The notes below the pieces were generated by a model. That model saw nothing but the letters and a program-made list of their open reading frames with translations, did no database searches and had not been told where the DNA came from. From NCBI GenBank assembly GCA_900552145.1, contig URYW01000110.1, forward strand, positions 1 to 5,542: a stretch of DNA of 5,542 bases, in the 5' to 3' direction. Shown piece after piece: positions 1 through 5,184 of the stretch (position 1 is the first letter of the stretch; every line of letters begins with the position of its first letter). Position numbers and translations under genes: made by a program. This DNA comes from an uncultured Collinsella sp. (GTDB taxonomy: Bacteria > Actinomycetota > Coriobacteriia > Coriobacteriales > Coriobacteriaceae).

Positions 1-429
1 GTTCCCACCAAGACCGTCCCGCAGGCCTTCTCTGCGCTGTTCGCCGTCCTGCCCGATTCCGAGCTCGAGGACGCCGTCGCCGCTATGGTCGACGCCATTA
101 GCGAGGTCCGCGATGGAGAGGTCACCCGCGCCGTGCGCGATTCCAGCGCCTCCGACGGCTCGCCGATTCACTCCGGTGACGTCATGGGTATTATCGCCGG
201 CTCCATCGATGTGGTCGGCTCCGACGTGAAGCAGGTCACGCTCGATTGCATCAACCGCATGCAGGAGGAAGAGGAGGGTGACGCGCTGACGATTCTGGCC
301 GGCGAGGAGCTGTCCGATGAGGCCTTCCAGGAGATCGTCGACGCTATCGAGGAGGCTCAGCCCGATCTGGAGATCGACGCCCATCGTGGCGAGCAGCCGC
401 TCTATCCCGTGATCTTCTCGATCGAGTAG
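1..429 (+). CDS. fakA: Fatty acid kinase FakA (DAK2/YloV family), C-terminal 142 residues, 5' end outside the window
   Basis: The reading frame is open from base 1 to TAG at 427-429 and encodes the last 142 residues of a protein whose start lies upstream. It opens with VPTKTVPQAFSALFAVLP, close to the 'VVPTKS-PQG-AALLA' segment of the YloV/FakA C-terminal domain, and ends with GEQPLYPVIFSIE, matching the family's characteristic 'GGQPLYP...SVE' tail. Between them is the acidic, alanine-rich region typical of this domain (EDAVAAMVDAISEV near residues 22-35, then DVMGIIAGSI). FakA works in the cytoplasm with a fatty-acid-binding DegV-type partner (FakB) to phosphorylate exogenous fatty acids to acyl-phosphate for phospholipid synthesis. 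The kinase (DAK2) domain itself is not in this window, so catalytic residues cannot be checked. recG starts 10 nt downstream, which suggests co-transcription, and a fakA-recG order is common in Gram-positive genomes. Family assignment is confident; the fatty acid substrate follows from the family. Confidence 0.88.
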   Translation, partial: VPTKTVPQAFSALFAVLPDSELEDAVAAMVDAISEVRDGEVTRAVRDSSASDGSPIHSGDVMGIIAGSIDVVGSDVKQVTLDCINRMQEEEEGDALTILAGEELSDEAFQEIVDAIEEAQPDLEIDAHRGEQPLYPVIFSIE

Positions 430-439
430 GCAACTGCCT

Positions 440-700
440 ATGTCCGAGCTGTGCTCCGTGCCGCGCGTCTCGGAGCGCTTTGCCCAGAGCAATGCGCTCG
501 ACGAGGATATCGCGCGACTCAAATATGTTTCGGGTAAACGTGAGGAGGCCCTTCGCCGTCTGGGAATTCGGACGGTGGGGGACCTCCTTCTCCATATTCC
601 TCATCGATATCTCGACTTTACCCGTTCGTGGTCCATTGAGATGGCGCCCATCGGTACCGTGTGCACCATCATCGCCACGGTCGACCGTATCGTCCAATAG
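440..700 (+). CDS. N-terminal fragment of RecG, ending at the premature amber codon
   Basis: This 86-residue open frame carries the conserved RecG N-terminus: an ARLKYVSGKREEALRRLGIR-type helix-hairpin segment near residues 25-44, then GDLLLHIPHRYLDFT, then the first strand of the wedge OB fold (TVCTIIATVDRIV). It stops at TAG 698-700, where homologues continue straight into PRPRMQV. On its own it would be an incomplete OB fold and is unlikely to be stable or functional, which is inference. Translation depends on ATG 440, which follows the fakA stop closely, so coupling to fakA is probable. It should be read as part of the interrupted recG and not as an independent gene. Confidence 0.7.
   Translation: MSELCSVPRVSERFAQSNALDEDIARLKYVSGKREEALRRLGIRTVGDLLLHIPHRYLDFTRSWSIEMAPIGTVCTIIATVDRIVQ
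698..700 (+). other. In-frame amber codon within recG
   Basis: TAG at codon 87 of the recG frame, in the context CAA TAG CTG. The frame is open for 86 codons before it and 638 after it, and the flanking residues (VDRIV before, PRPRMQV after) are adjacent in normal RecG wedge domains. A single-base change from a sense codon such as AAG or CAG would explain it. Confidence 0.9.
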
Positions 701-715
701 CTGCCGCGTCCGCGC

Positions 716-2617
716 ATGCAGGTGACTGAGGTCTCACTTGTTGACGAGACGGGCGTGCTGCAGGTCGCCTTTTTCCGCCAGCCCTGGATTGCCCAGCAGC
801 TTAAGCAGGGCGACCGCCTGGCCGTGATGGGCAAGGTCGAGTTTGCCTACGGCTTTAAGCAGATGGCCTCGCCCCACTTTGAAAAGCTCGAGGACGGGCG
901 CGCCGCAGGCACCATCCTGCCGGTCCATTACGTGAGTGATGGCGTGAGCCAGGCGTGGATGCGCCGCATCGTAAGCGGCGCGCTCGAGGTCGTCGGCAAT
1001 CCCTTTGATCCTATTCCGGCACGCTTACGCGTTAAGCGTCGCCTGATGAGCAATGCCCGCGCGCTGCGCTCAATCCATTTTCCATCGAGTATGGCCGAGC
1101 GCGATATCGCGCGCGCACGGCTTGCCTACGAGGAGTGCCTCTACCTGCAGCTAGCGCTGCGCCTGCGCAACGACGGCGGCCTGGTCGATGTGGTGCCCTA
1201 TGCCCACACCGCGGGCGAGCACCTGGCCGTGCTCAAGCAAGCCCTGCCGTTTTCGCTGAGCGACGAGCAGGAGGCCGCGTTCCAAGATATCCTGCACGAT
1301 ATGTGCGATGGCGGGCGCGTGATGAACCGTCTGCTGCTGGGCGATGTCGGTACCGGTAAGACCGCCGTTGCCGCCTGCGCGCTGGCTGTGGCTGCCGATA
1401 GCGGCACGCAGGCCTGCGTTATGGCGCCCACGGGCGTGCTGGCGCGCCAATATGCCGATAAGACCGGCCCTCTGCTCTCGCAGACCGGCATGTCCTGGGC
1501 GCTTCTGACGGGTGCCACTCCGGCGGCCGAGCGCGAGCGGATCCATGAGCAGCTGCAGTCCGGCGAGCTCGATGTCCTCTTTGGCACCCATGCTGTTCTT
1601 TCCGAAGACGTGAACTTTAAGCACTTGTCGCTTGTTGTCATCGACGAACAGCACCGCTTTGGCGTAGGCCAACGCAACGCACTACGCGCGAAGGGCCCCG
1701 GTGCCGATCTGCTCGTTATGACGGCAACGCCCATCCCGCGTACGCTGGCGCTTTCGGTCTACGGCGATCTGGACACGAGTATCATCCGCCATCGGCCAGT
1801 CCCTGGCGCTGGCGTGACGACACGCGTGCTCACCGAGTCGAGTCGAGACCTCGCCTATGGCGCCATTCGCGAGGCTCACGAGAAGGGGCAGCAGGCCTAC
1901 GTGATTTGCCCGCTCGTGGAGCCGAGTGACTCGGCCGATGAGCTGGAGGACGTGCCCGGTATCGCCCGCGACGACGAGGGCCGCGTGACGGTCCCCGTGC
2001 CGCTGCACGATACGGCGACCGAGCTCGATCGCCTGCGTCTGGCGCTGCCGGGTCTCACTATCGAGCGCCTTCACGGCCGCATGCCGGCGGGGGAGAAGGA
2101 TCGGGTCATCGATGCCTTCAAGCGTGGCGAGATTGACGTGCTCGTCTCGACTACGGTGGTCGAGGTGGGCGTCGACGTGCCCAATGCCACCGTCATGGTT
2201 ATCGAGAATGGCGAGCGCTTTGGTTTGGCTGCCTTGCACCAGCTGCGCGGCCGCGTGGGCCGCGGCAGCGTGTCGGGCACCTGCCTGGTTATGACGCACT
2301 CCAAGGGCAACGGCGGCGCATCGGCGGCACAAGACCGTCTCCAGTCGCTCGAAAAGACCTCGGACGGCTTTACGCTCGCCCAGATGGACCTGCGTCTGCG
2401 CCACGAGGGTGAAATCCTGGGTTACCGCCAGCATGGCGGCGTGACCTTGCGCTTTGTTGACCTCGATGCCGACGAGGAATTGATCGAATGGGCCCATTTG
2501 GACGCGGTCGAGCTCTTGCGGTATGCTTGCAACCTTGACTCCGTGGCGACGCGTCCTCTGCGCGATGCGGTCGCCATGCGGTATCGACACATCTTTAAGG
2601 AGGTCAGCGGAGGATGA
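716..2617 (+). CDS. recG: RecG helicase main fragment (633 residues), downstream of the amber codon
   Basis: This is the long uninterrupted part of recG. It starts at ATG 716, 15 nt after the TAG and in the same frame. It retains most of the wedge OB fold (VSLVDETGVLQVAFFRQPW, then GDRLAVMGKVEFAYGFKQM), the Q-motif-like FSLSDEQEAAF, the whole two-lobed SF2 core (GDVGTGKT, DEQH, TATP, VEVGVDVPNA, QLRGRVGRG) and the RecG C-terminal region (DGFTLAQMDLRLRHEGEILG). Compared with full RecG it lacks the N-terminal helical segment and the first wedge strand. No Shine-Dalgarno is visible before ATG 716, so if this fragment is made it would rely on reinitiation after the amber codon or on readthrough. 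The ATG corresponds to an internal methionine of normal RecG (PRPRMQV), so 716 is probably not the ancestral start. The helicase identity is very firm; the separate existence of this product is not. Confidence 0.75.
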   Translation: MQVTEVSLVDETGVLQVAFFRQPWIAQQLKQGDRLAVMGKVEFAYGFKQMASPHFEKLEDGRAAGTILPVHYVSDGVSQAWMRRIVSGALEVVGNPFDPIPARLRVKRRLMSNARALRSIHFPSSMAERDIARARLAYEECLYLQLALRLRNDGGLVDVVPYAHTAGEHLAVLKQALPFSLSDEQEAAFQDILHDMCDGGRVMNRLLLGDVGTGKTAVAACALAVAADSGTQACVMAPTGVLARQYADKTGPLLSQTGMSWALLTGATPAAERERIHEQLQSGELDVLFGTHAVLSEDVNFKHLSLVVIDEQHRFGVGQRNALRAKGPGADLLVMTATPIPRTLALSVYGDLDTSIIRHRPVPGAGVTTRVLTESSRDLAYGAIREAHEKGQQAYVICPLVEPSDSADELEDVPGIARDDEGRVTVPVPLHDTATELDRLRLALPGLTIERLHGRMPAGEKDRVIDAFKRGEIDVLVSTTVVEVGVDVPNATVMVIENGERFGLAALHQLRGRVGRGSVSGTCLVMTHSKGNGGASAAQDRLQSLEKTSDGFTLAQMDLRLRHEGEILGYRQHGGVTLRFVDLDADEELIEWAHLDAVELLRYACNLDSVATRPLRDAVAMRYRHIFKEVSGG

Positions 2618-3243
2618 GAATCATCGGCGGCGAATGGCGCGGTCGTAAGATCGAGGAGCCCCGTGGTCGCGATGTCACCCGCCCCACGACCGATCGCGTG
2701 CGCGAGGCGTGCGCATCTATGGTCATGTCGGCATTCGACTTCGATCTGGACGAGGTCCGCGTGCTGGATGCCTTTGGCGGCTCCGGCGCCTTGGGCATCG
2801 AGATGCTCTCGCGTGGTGCCCGCTCGCTCACCACGTTCGAGATCGATCGCAACGCTGCTCGTCTGATTACCAAGAATATCGAGTCGCTCTGCCGCGACCG
2901 TGCACGCTGGCGCGTGGTGACGGGCGACGTGCTGGCAAGCGCTTCGCGCGGCCGCGTGCCGGGCTGTCCCTTTGACCTGGTTCTGCTCGACCCGCCCTAT
3001 GCTTTTGGTGCTGAGCCGGTCGAGGAGCTGCTACAGAACCTAGCTCAGCAAGGCTTGCTGGCGCAGGGTGCCTACGCGCTCTTTGAGCACGCCGCGGCCG
3101 ATACGGGCGCTCACCCGGCCGGCTTTGAGACCATGCGGGAGAAGCGCTATGGCATAACCTCGGTCGACCTGCTTCGTTGGGTTGGCAACGGCGAGGATGA
3201 TGGCAACGATAGCGACGCACCCACGGAGGATGCCCATGAGTGA
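2614..3243 (+). CDS. rsmD: 16S rRNA (guanine(966)-N(2))-methyltransferase RsmD
   Basis: This 209-residue protein is a class I SAM-dependent methyltransferase of the RsmD family, which methylates G966 of 16S rRNA (E. coli numbering) during assembly of the 30S subunit. The N-terminus MRIIGGEWRGRKI followed by TRPTTDRVREA is the RsmD signature. The SAM-binding motif I is LDAFGGSGALG at residues 51-61, an acidic FEID follows at 75-78, and the catalytic N-methyltransferase motif DPPY is at 126-129, preceded by DLVLL. Its ATG overlaps the recG stop in ATGA (2614-2617), and an AAGGAGG Shine-Dalgarno at 2597-2603 lies inside the end of recG with 10 nt spacing, so translation is set independently of the recG amber problem although coupling is likely. 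The last 16 or so residues form an acidic, low-complexity tail (EDDGNDSDAPTEDAHE) beyond the usual fold. The rsmD-coaD pair is conserved in very many bacteria. The family usually has 180-200 residues, so length is normal. Confidence 0.95.
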   Translation: MRIIGGEWRGRKIEEPRGRDVTRPTTDRVREACASMVMSAFDFDLDEVRVLDAFGGSGALGIEMLSRGARSLTTFEIDRNAARLITKNIESLCRDRARWRVVTGDVLASASRGRVPGCPFDLVLLDPPYAFGAEPVEELLQNLAQQGLLAQGAYALFEHAAADTGAHPAGFETMREKRYGITSVDLLRWVGNGEDDGNDSDAPTEDAHE

Positions 3244-3733
3244 CACCATTAACCGCGTAATCGTCCCGGGCACCTTCGATCCCATCACGTTTGGCCATAT
3301 CGACGTCATTCGTCGCGCCCGCCGCATTTTTCCCAGCGTGATCGTGGCCGTTGCCGAGTCGCAGGGCAAAAACGGCGTCGGCACCACGTTTAGGCTCGAC
3401 GAGCGCGTGGCGCTGGCCCGTGAGGCGCTCGGTGATATTGACGGCGTCGAGGTGCTGCCCTTCACCGGCCTCTTGGTCGATTTTGCCCGCGAACAGGGAG
3501 CAGGAGCCGTGGTCAAGGGCCTGCGTGCCATGACCGACTTTGAGTATGAGCTGCAGCAGGCCGACCTCAACTACCGCCTGGATAACGAGCTGGAGTCCAT
3601 CTTTGTCATGAGTGCGCCGCAGTACGGCTATATTTCGAGCTCGGTGGTTCGCCAGATTGCCTCGCTCGGTAGCGACGTCTCTAATTTTGTTCCGTCCAAT
3701 GTGGTCAAGGCGCTCAAACATCGCTTTTCGTGA
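3236..3733 (+). CDS. coaD: Phosphopantetheine adenylyltransferase (PPAT)
   Basis: CoaD transfers AMP from ATP to 4'-phosphopantetheine, giving dephospho-CoA, the penultimate step of CoA synthesis, in the cytoplasm. The 165-residue product matches the family length. Visible motifs are GTFDPITFGHIDVI at 12-25, including the nucleotidyltransferase (T/H)xGH signature as TFGH at 18-21, the substrate-binding KGLRAMTDFEYE at 94-105, and the C-terminal ISSSVVR at 133-139. The position that is Arg in E. coli (RGLRA) is Lys here, a conservative change. I chose ATG 3236 because GGAGG at 3225-3229 sits 6 nt before it and because MSDTINRVIVPGTFDP is the normal CoaD N-terminus. Upstream in-frame ATGs at 3230 and 3182 would give a badly spaced site or an unconserved extension inside rsmD. 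It overlaps rsmD by 8 nt (ATGAGTGA), implying translational coupling. Confidence 0.96.
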   Translation: MSDTINRVIVPGTFDPITFGHIDVIRRARRIFPSVIVAVAESQGKNGVGTTFRLDERVALAREALGDIDGVEVLPFTGLLVDFAREQGAGAVVKGLRAMTDFEYELQQADLNYRLDNELESIFVMSAPQYGYISSSVVRQIASLGSDVSNFVPSNVVKALKHRFS

Positions 3734-3742
3734 CGTTTTTTA

Positions 3743-3756
3743 ATGCCTGGTGGCAT
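3743..3756. repeat. Small inverted repeat in the coaD-downstream gap
   Basis: ATGCC-TGGT-GGCAT is a perfect 5 bp inverted repeat with a 4 nt centre. It falls between where a -35 box would be and the extended -10 at 3758-3766, a position suited to a regulator-binding site. It is not followed by a T-run on either strand, so it is not an intrinsic terminator. It is short enough to be chance. Confidence 0.35.
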
Positions 3757-3757
3757 G

Positions 3758-3766
3758 TGGTAAACT
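3758..3766 (+). promoter_or_regulatory. Candidate extended -10 promoter for the coiled-coil gene / yceD
   Basis: TGG-TAAACT is an extended -10 (TGn followed by a hexamer matching TATAAT at 4 of 6 positions) in the only real gap between coaD and the next gene. No good -35 is seen, only a T-rich stretch at 3736-3741; extended -10 promoters can do without one. Transcription would start near 3773, leaving a leader of about 30 nt before ATG 3802. The same heptamer TGTGGTA recurs at the candidate promoter before rpmF. Confidence 0.5.
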
Positions 3767-3801
3767 AACACGATGATATGTTACCTATGAAAGGAGACCG
3801 G

Positions 3802-4299
3802 ATGCCGGGCGAGAATTTTCCTGGCGACAGGATCGTGAGTCTTGTCGACGAGCTCGAGGGGCTCATCGAAGAGGCTAAGACGCCGTTCGGCAAGAACGCC
3901 CAGATGAAGGTTATCGACGCCGACGTCTTCTTTAACATCCTCGACGAGATTCGCATGAGCTATCCCGAGGAATGGCAGAAGTCCCGCCGTATCCTCAAGG
4001 AGCGCGAGGAGCTTATGGCTTCCGCCGCCGCTCAGGCCGATTCCATCATCGCCGATGCTCAGCAGCAGGCCCTCACCATTGCCGGTGAGCAGGAGATCGT
4101 CCGCTTAGCGCAGCAGCAGGCCGACGATATCCGCGACCGCGCCCAGCAGTATGAGCGTGAGACGCGCTATGCTGCCGAGGATTACGCCGAGCAGGTCTTT
4201 ACGCACCTCGAGGAGAACCTCAAGAGCCTGACCGGCACCGTCACCCGTTGTCGCCAGCAGCTTAACGAGGGTGCCGCCCAGCAGAATGGTCAGTGGTAA
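3802..4299 (+). CDS. Uncharacterised actinobacterial coiled-coil protein (DivIVA-like / 'ATP synthase subunit b-like')
   Basis: A soluble, charged 165-residue protein with no signal peptide or membrane segment. Residues 11-26 form a short helix (IVSLVDELEGLIEEAK), then TPFG. Residues 35-56 hold the most conserved-looking part, MKVIDADVFFNILDEIR followed by SYPEE. From about 58 to 155 it is almost entirely helix-forming, rich in A, Q, E and R, with heptad-like spacing, consistent with a long coiled coil. It resembles the actinobacterial proteins found beside DUF177 genes (such as the Rv2927c type), often labelled cell-division-initiation or ATPase-like; that resemblance is from memory, and no function is established. 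ATG 3802 is chosen because AAAGGAG at 3790-3796 ends 5 nt before it. In-frame ATGs at 3778 and 3787 lie before or at this site. The stop overlaps the yceD start in TAATG, so the two are probably co-translated. Confidence 0.8.
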   Translation: MPGENFPGDRIVSLVDELEGLIEEAKTPFGKNAQMKVIDADVFFNILDEIRMSYPEEWQKSRRILKEREELMASAAAQADSIIADAQQQALTIAGEQEIVRLAQQQADDIRDRAQQYERETRYAAEDYAEQVFTHLEENLKSLTGTVTRCRQQLNEGAAQQNGQW

Positions 4300-4853
4300 T
4301 GGCTGAGTTCCCGAGCGTTACCGTCGATCTTTCCGAGCAGCTCGAGTTTCCTGGAGATTCGTATCCGCTGACCGGTAAGGTCGATGTCGCCACCTACACG
4401 GTGGGCGAGAAGGAGTACCAGCTTCAGGACGGCATCGACTACGACGTTGTCTTTACCAATGCCGGTACCGGTGTCTTGCTCACCGGTATGGTCCGCGCGC
4501 ACGCCACTGGCGAGTGCGACCGTTGCCTGGAGCCCGCTTCGTTTGATATTGCCGGTGAGATTGAGGAGTTCTACCTCTTTGATGAGCCCGAGGATCCCGA
4601 GGCCTACGAGGACGGCTACGAGCTCCTTGGTGAGGACCGTATCGTCGATCTGGGTGAGCCCATCAATGACGCGGTCGTTATGGACACGCCGTTTGTGGTG
4701 CTCTGCAAGCCCGATTGCCGTGGTCTGTGCCCCGCATGCGGTTGCAATCTCAACGTCGAGCAATGCGATTGCGCCGCCCAGGCAGAGGCAGAATGGGCCG
4801 CTGCCACGGAAAATCCATTTGCAGCATTGAAGAATCTCAAGCTTGATGAGTAA
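4299..4853 (+). CDS. yceD: YceD/DUF177 family protein, 23S rRNA accumulation factor
   Basis: A 184-residue acidic protein of the DUF177 (YceD) family, which in E. coli and plants is needed for normal accumulation of 23S rRNA; the gene is almost always next to rpmF, as here. Family marks are GECDRCLEP at 71-79 and the cysteine-rich CKPDCRGLCPACGCNLN at 136-152. The tail PFAALKNLKLDE matches the family's '.. aLk.L' ending. Nine cysteines (73, 76, 136, 140, 144, 147, 149, 156, 158) could bind zinc, an inference from the spacing. The start is ATG 4299 within TAATG, where the preceding gene's stop overlaps by one base. A GTG at 4293 in the same frame is possible but less likely. There is no strong Shine-Dalgarno, so translation probably depends on coupling to the upstream gene. 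The precise molecular activity of the family remains unclear. Confidence 0.9.
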   Translation: MAEFPSVTVDLSEQLEFPGDSYPLTGKVDVATYTVGEKEYQLQDGIDYDVVFTNAGTGVLLTGMVRAHATGECDRCLEPASFDIAGEIEEFYLFDEPEDPEAYEDGYELLGEDRIVDLGEPINDAVVMDTPFVVLCKPDCRGLCPACGCNLNVEQCDCAAQAEAEWAAATENPFAALKNLKLDE

Positions 4854-4858
4854 AACTG

Positions 4859-4867
4859 TGGTAGTAT
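4859..4867 (+). promoter_or_regulatory. Candidate extended -10 promoter for rpmF
   Basis: TGG-TAGTAT lies just after the yceD stop and 50 nt before rpmF. It has the TGn extension and a hexamer keeping the TA...T positions of the -10 consensus. No convincing -35 sits 16-18 nt upstream; a TTGATG at 4843-4848 is too close. Start would be near 4874, giving a leader of about 44 nt. It shares TGTGGTA (4857-4863) with the element at 3756-3762, which supports both. It would let L32 be made in excess of the upstream genes. Confidence 0.5.
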
Positions 4868-4917
4868 CGCTACTTGCGCGTAATCGCCACACTGGATAGT
4901 TCATAAGGAAGGTCACT

Positions 4918-5097
4918 ATGCCCGTACCTAAACAAAAGCAGGGTCGTATCCGCACTCACACCCGTCGTTCCGCCAACATGAAGATCTCGGCTGCGGCTCA
5001 GTCCACGTGCCCCCGTTGCGGCGCTGTCAAGCTTCCGCACCACGTGTGCCCCAGCTGCGGTTTCTACAAGGACCGCGAGGTTATCGTTACCGAGTAA
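4918..5097 (+). CDS. rpmF: 50S ribosomal protein L32, zinc-ribbon type
   Basis: A 59-residue basic protein of the large ribosomal subunit. The N-terminus MPVPKQKQGRIRTHTRRSAN is the L32 signature (MAVPK.K.S..R...RR..). The second half carries a zinc ribbon: CPRC at residues 31-34 and CPSC at 44-47, followed by GFYKDREVI. This is therefore the zinc-binding (C+) paralogue type and not the zinc-independent C- form. The start is clear: AAGGAAGG at 4905-4912 precedes ATG 4918 by 5 nt, a strong site as expected for a ribosomal gene. It follows yceD by 64 nt with its own candidate promoter, and the yceD-rpmF-plsX order is classical across bacteria. The length (59) is within the family's normal range of about 55-65. 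Confidence 0.97.
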   Translation: MPVPKQKQGRIRTHTRRSANMKISAAAQSTCPRCGAVKLPHHVCPSCGFYKDREVIVTE

Positions 5098-5100
5098 CGG

Positions 5101-5106
5101 TATACT
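5101..5106 (+). promoter_or_regulatory. Possible -10 element of a plsX promoter
   Basis: TATACT matches the -10 consensus at 5 of 6 positions and starts 3 nt after the rpmF stop. No good -35 is present at the right distance within the end of rpmF, and the two bases in the extension position are not TG. If used, transcription would start near 5113, so the RNA would run through the hairpin and terminator before plsX. Low to moderate confidence. Confidence 0.35.
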
Positions 5107-5120
5107 CTGGATGCGATGCC

Positions 5121-5134
5121 GTTCCAAATGGAAC
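5121..5134 (+). other. Small hairpin upstream of the terminator
   Basis: GTTCC-AAAT-GGAAC forms a perfect 5 bp stem with a 4 nt loop, 3 nt before the terminator stem begins. It lies in the presumed leader of plsX or in the rpmF 3' untranslated region. It may protect the rpmF mRNA end or belong to a leader structure. No role can be shown from the sequence. Confidence 0.45.
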
Positions 5135-5137
5135 CAC

Positions 5138-5167
5138 AATGGCCGGCTCAATGAGTCGGCCATTTTT
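5138..5167 (+). terminator. Rho-independent terminator after rpmF, before plsX
   Basis: Bases 5138-5149 and 5153-5164 form a 12 bp stem (AATGGCCGGCTC against GAGTCGGCCATT) with a single G-T wobble and a 3 nt loop AAT. The run TTTTT at 5163-5167 completes it. This is a strong intrinsic terminator on the plus strand. It separates rpmF from plsX, yet the plsX ribosome-binding site follows only 4 nt later, so it may act either as a simple end for the rpmF transcript with partial readthrough or as an attenuator in the plsX leader. Confidence 0.88.
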
Positions 5168-5184
5168 GTATAAGGAGCATGTAT

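Larger units (their letters stand above)
440..2617 (+). pseudogene. recG: recG, ATP-dependent DNA helicase RecG, interrupted by an in-frame TAG at codon 87
   Basis: From ATG 440 to TGA 2615-2617 one frame encodes a full RecG of about 725 codons, interrupted only by TAG at 698-700. Codons 24-57 form the N-terminal helix-hairpin-like segment (ARLKYVSGKREEALRRLG, then GDLLLHIPHRYLDF). Codons from about 60 to 160 are the OB-fold wedge domain, which contains the stop. The helicase core follows: Walker A GDVGTGKT at codons 301-308, DEQH box 402-405, TAT at 428-430, and motif VI QLRGRVGRG at 601-609. RecG-specific DEQHRFGVGQR and TATPIPRTLALSVYGDL are present. RecG remodels stalled forks and recombination intermediates by branch migration. 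Both sides of the stop align with RecG and no base is gained or lost, so this looks like a point nonsense change (or base-call error), not a frameshift. Whether full-length protein is made is unknown. The ATG at 440 has only a weak Shine-Dalgarno and lies 10 nt after fakA. Confidence 0.85.

Noticed and set aside
698..700. Pyrrolysine or other recoding at the recG TAG
   Set aside because: RecG has no catalytic need for a special residue in the wedge domain, and no recoding element or pyl gene is visible here; a point mutation or sequence error is simpler.
1099..1112. Perfect 14 bp palindrome GCGCGATATCGCGC
   Set aside because: It lies inside recG, where it encodes part of an ERDIARA stretch; such GC-rich palindromes arise easily from codon choice, and no second full copy was seen.
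1682..2590. A 302-codon minus-strand open frame opposite recG
   Set aside because: It lies wholly antisense to clearly conserved RecG helicase motifs and shows no recognisable domain; long antisense frames are expected in high-GC genes with G/C-rich third positions.
3182..3235. Upstream in-frame start for coaD at 3182, adding 18 residues
   Set aside because: The extension lies inside rsmD, is not CoaD-like, and the well-spaced GGAGG favours ATG 3236.
2867..3721. Minus-strand frames of 284 and 176 codons opposite rsmD and coaD
   Set aside because: They span two well-supported genes and their overlap, have low-complexity Arg/Ala-rich or unrecognised sequence, and no ribosome-binding site or promoter was seen.
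3716..3741. Possible intrinsic terminator overlapping the coaD stop (AAACATCG paired with TGACGTTT, then Ts)
   Set aside because: The stem has a mismatch, a wobble and few G-C pairs, and it uses part of the T-run as stem, so it is too weak to call.
4293..4298. GTG start for yceD at 4293
   Set aside because: It would add only two residues; the TAATG overlap at ATG 4299 is the usual coupling arrangement. It remains possible.
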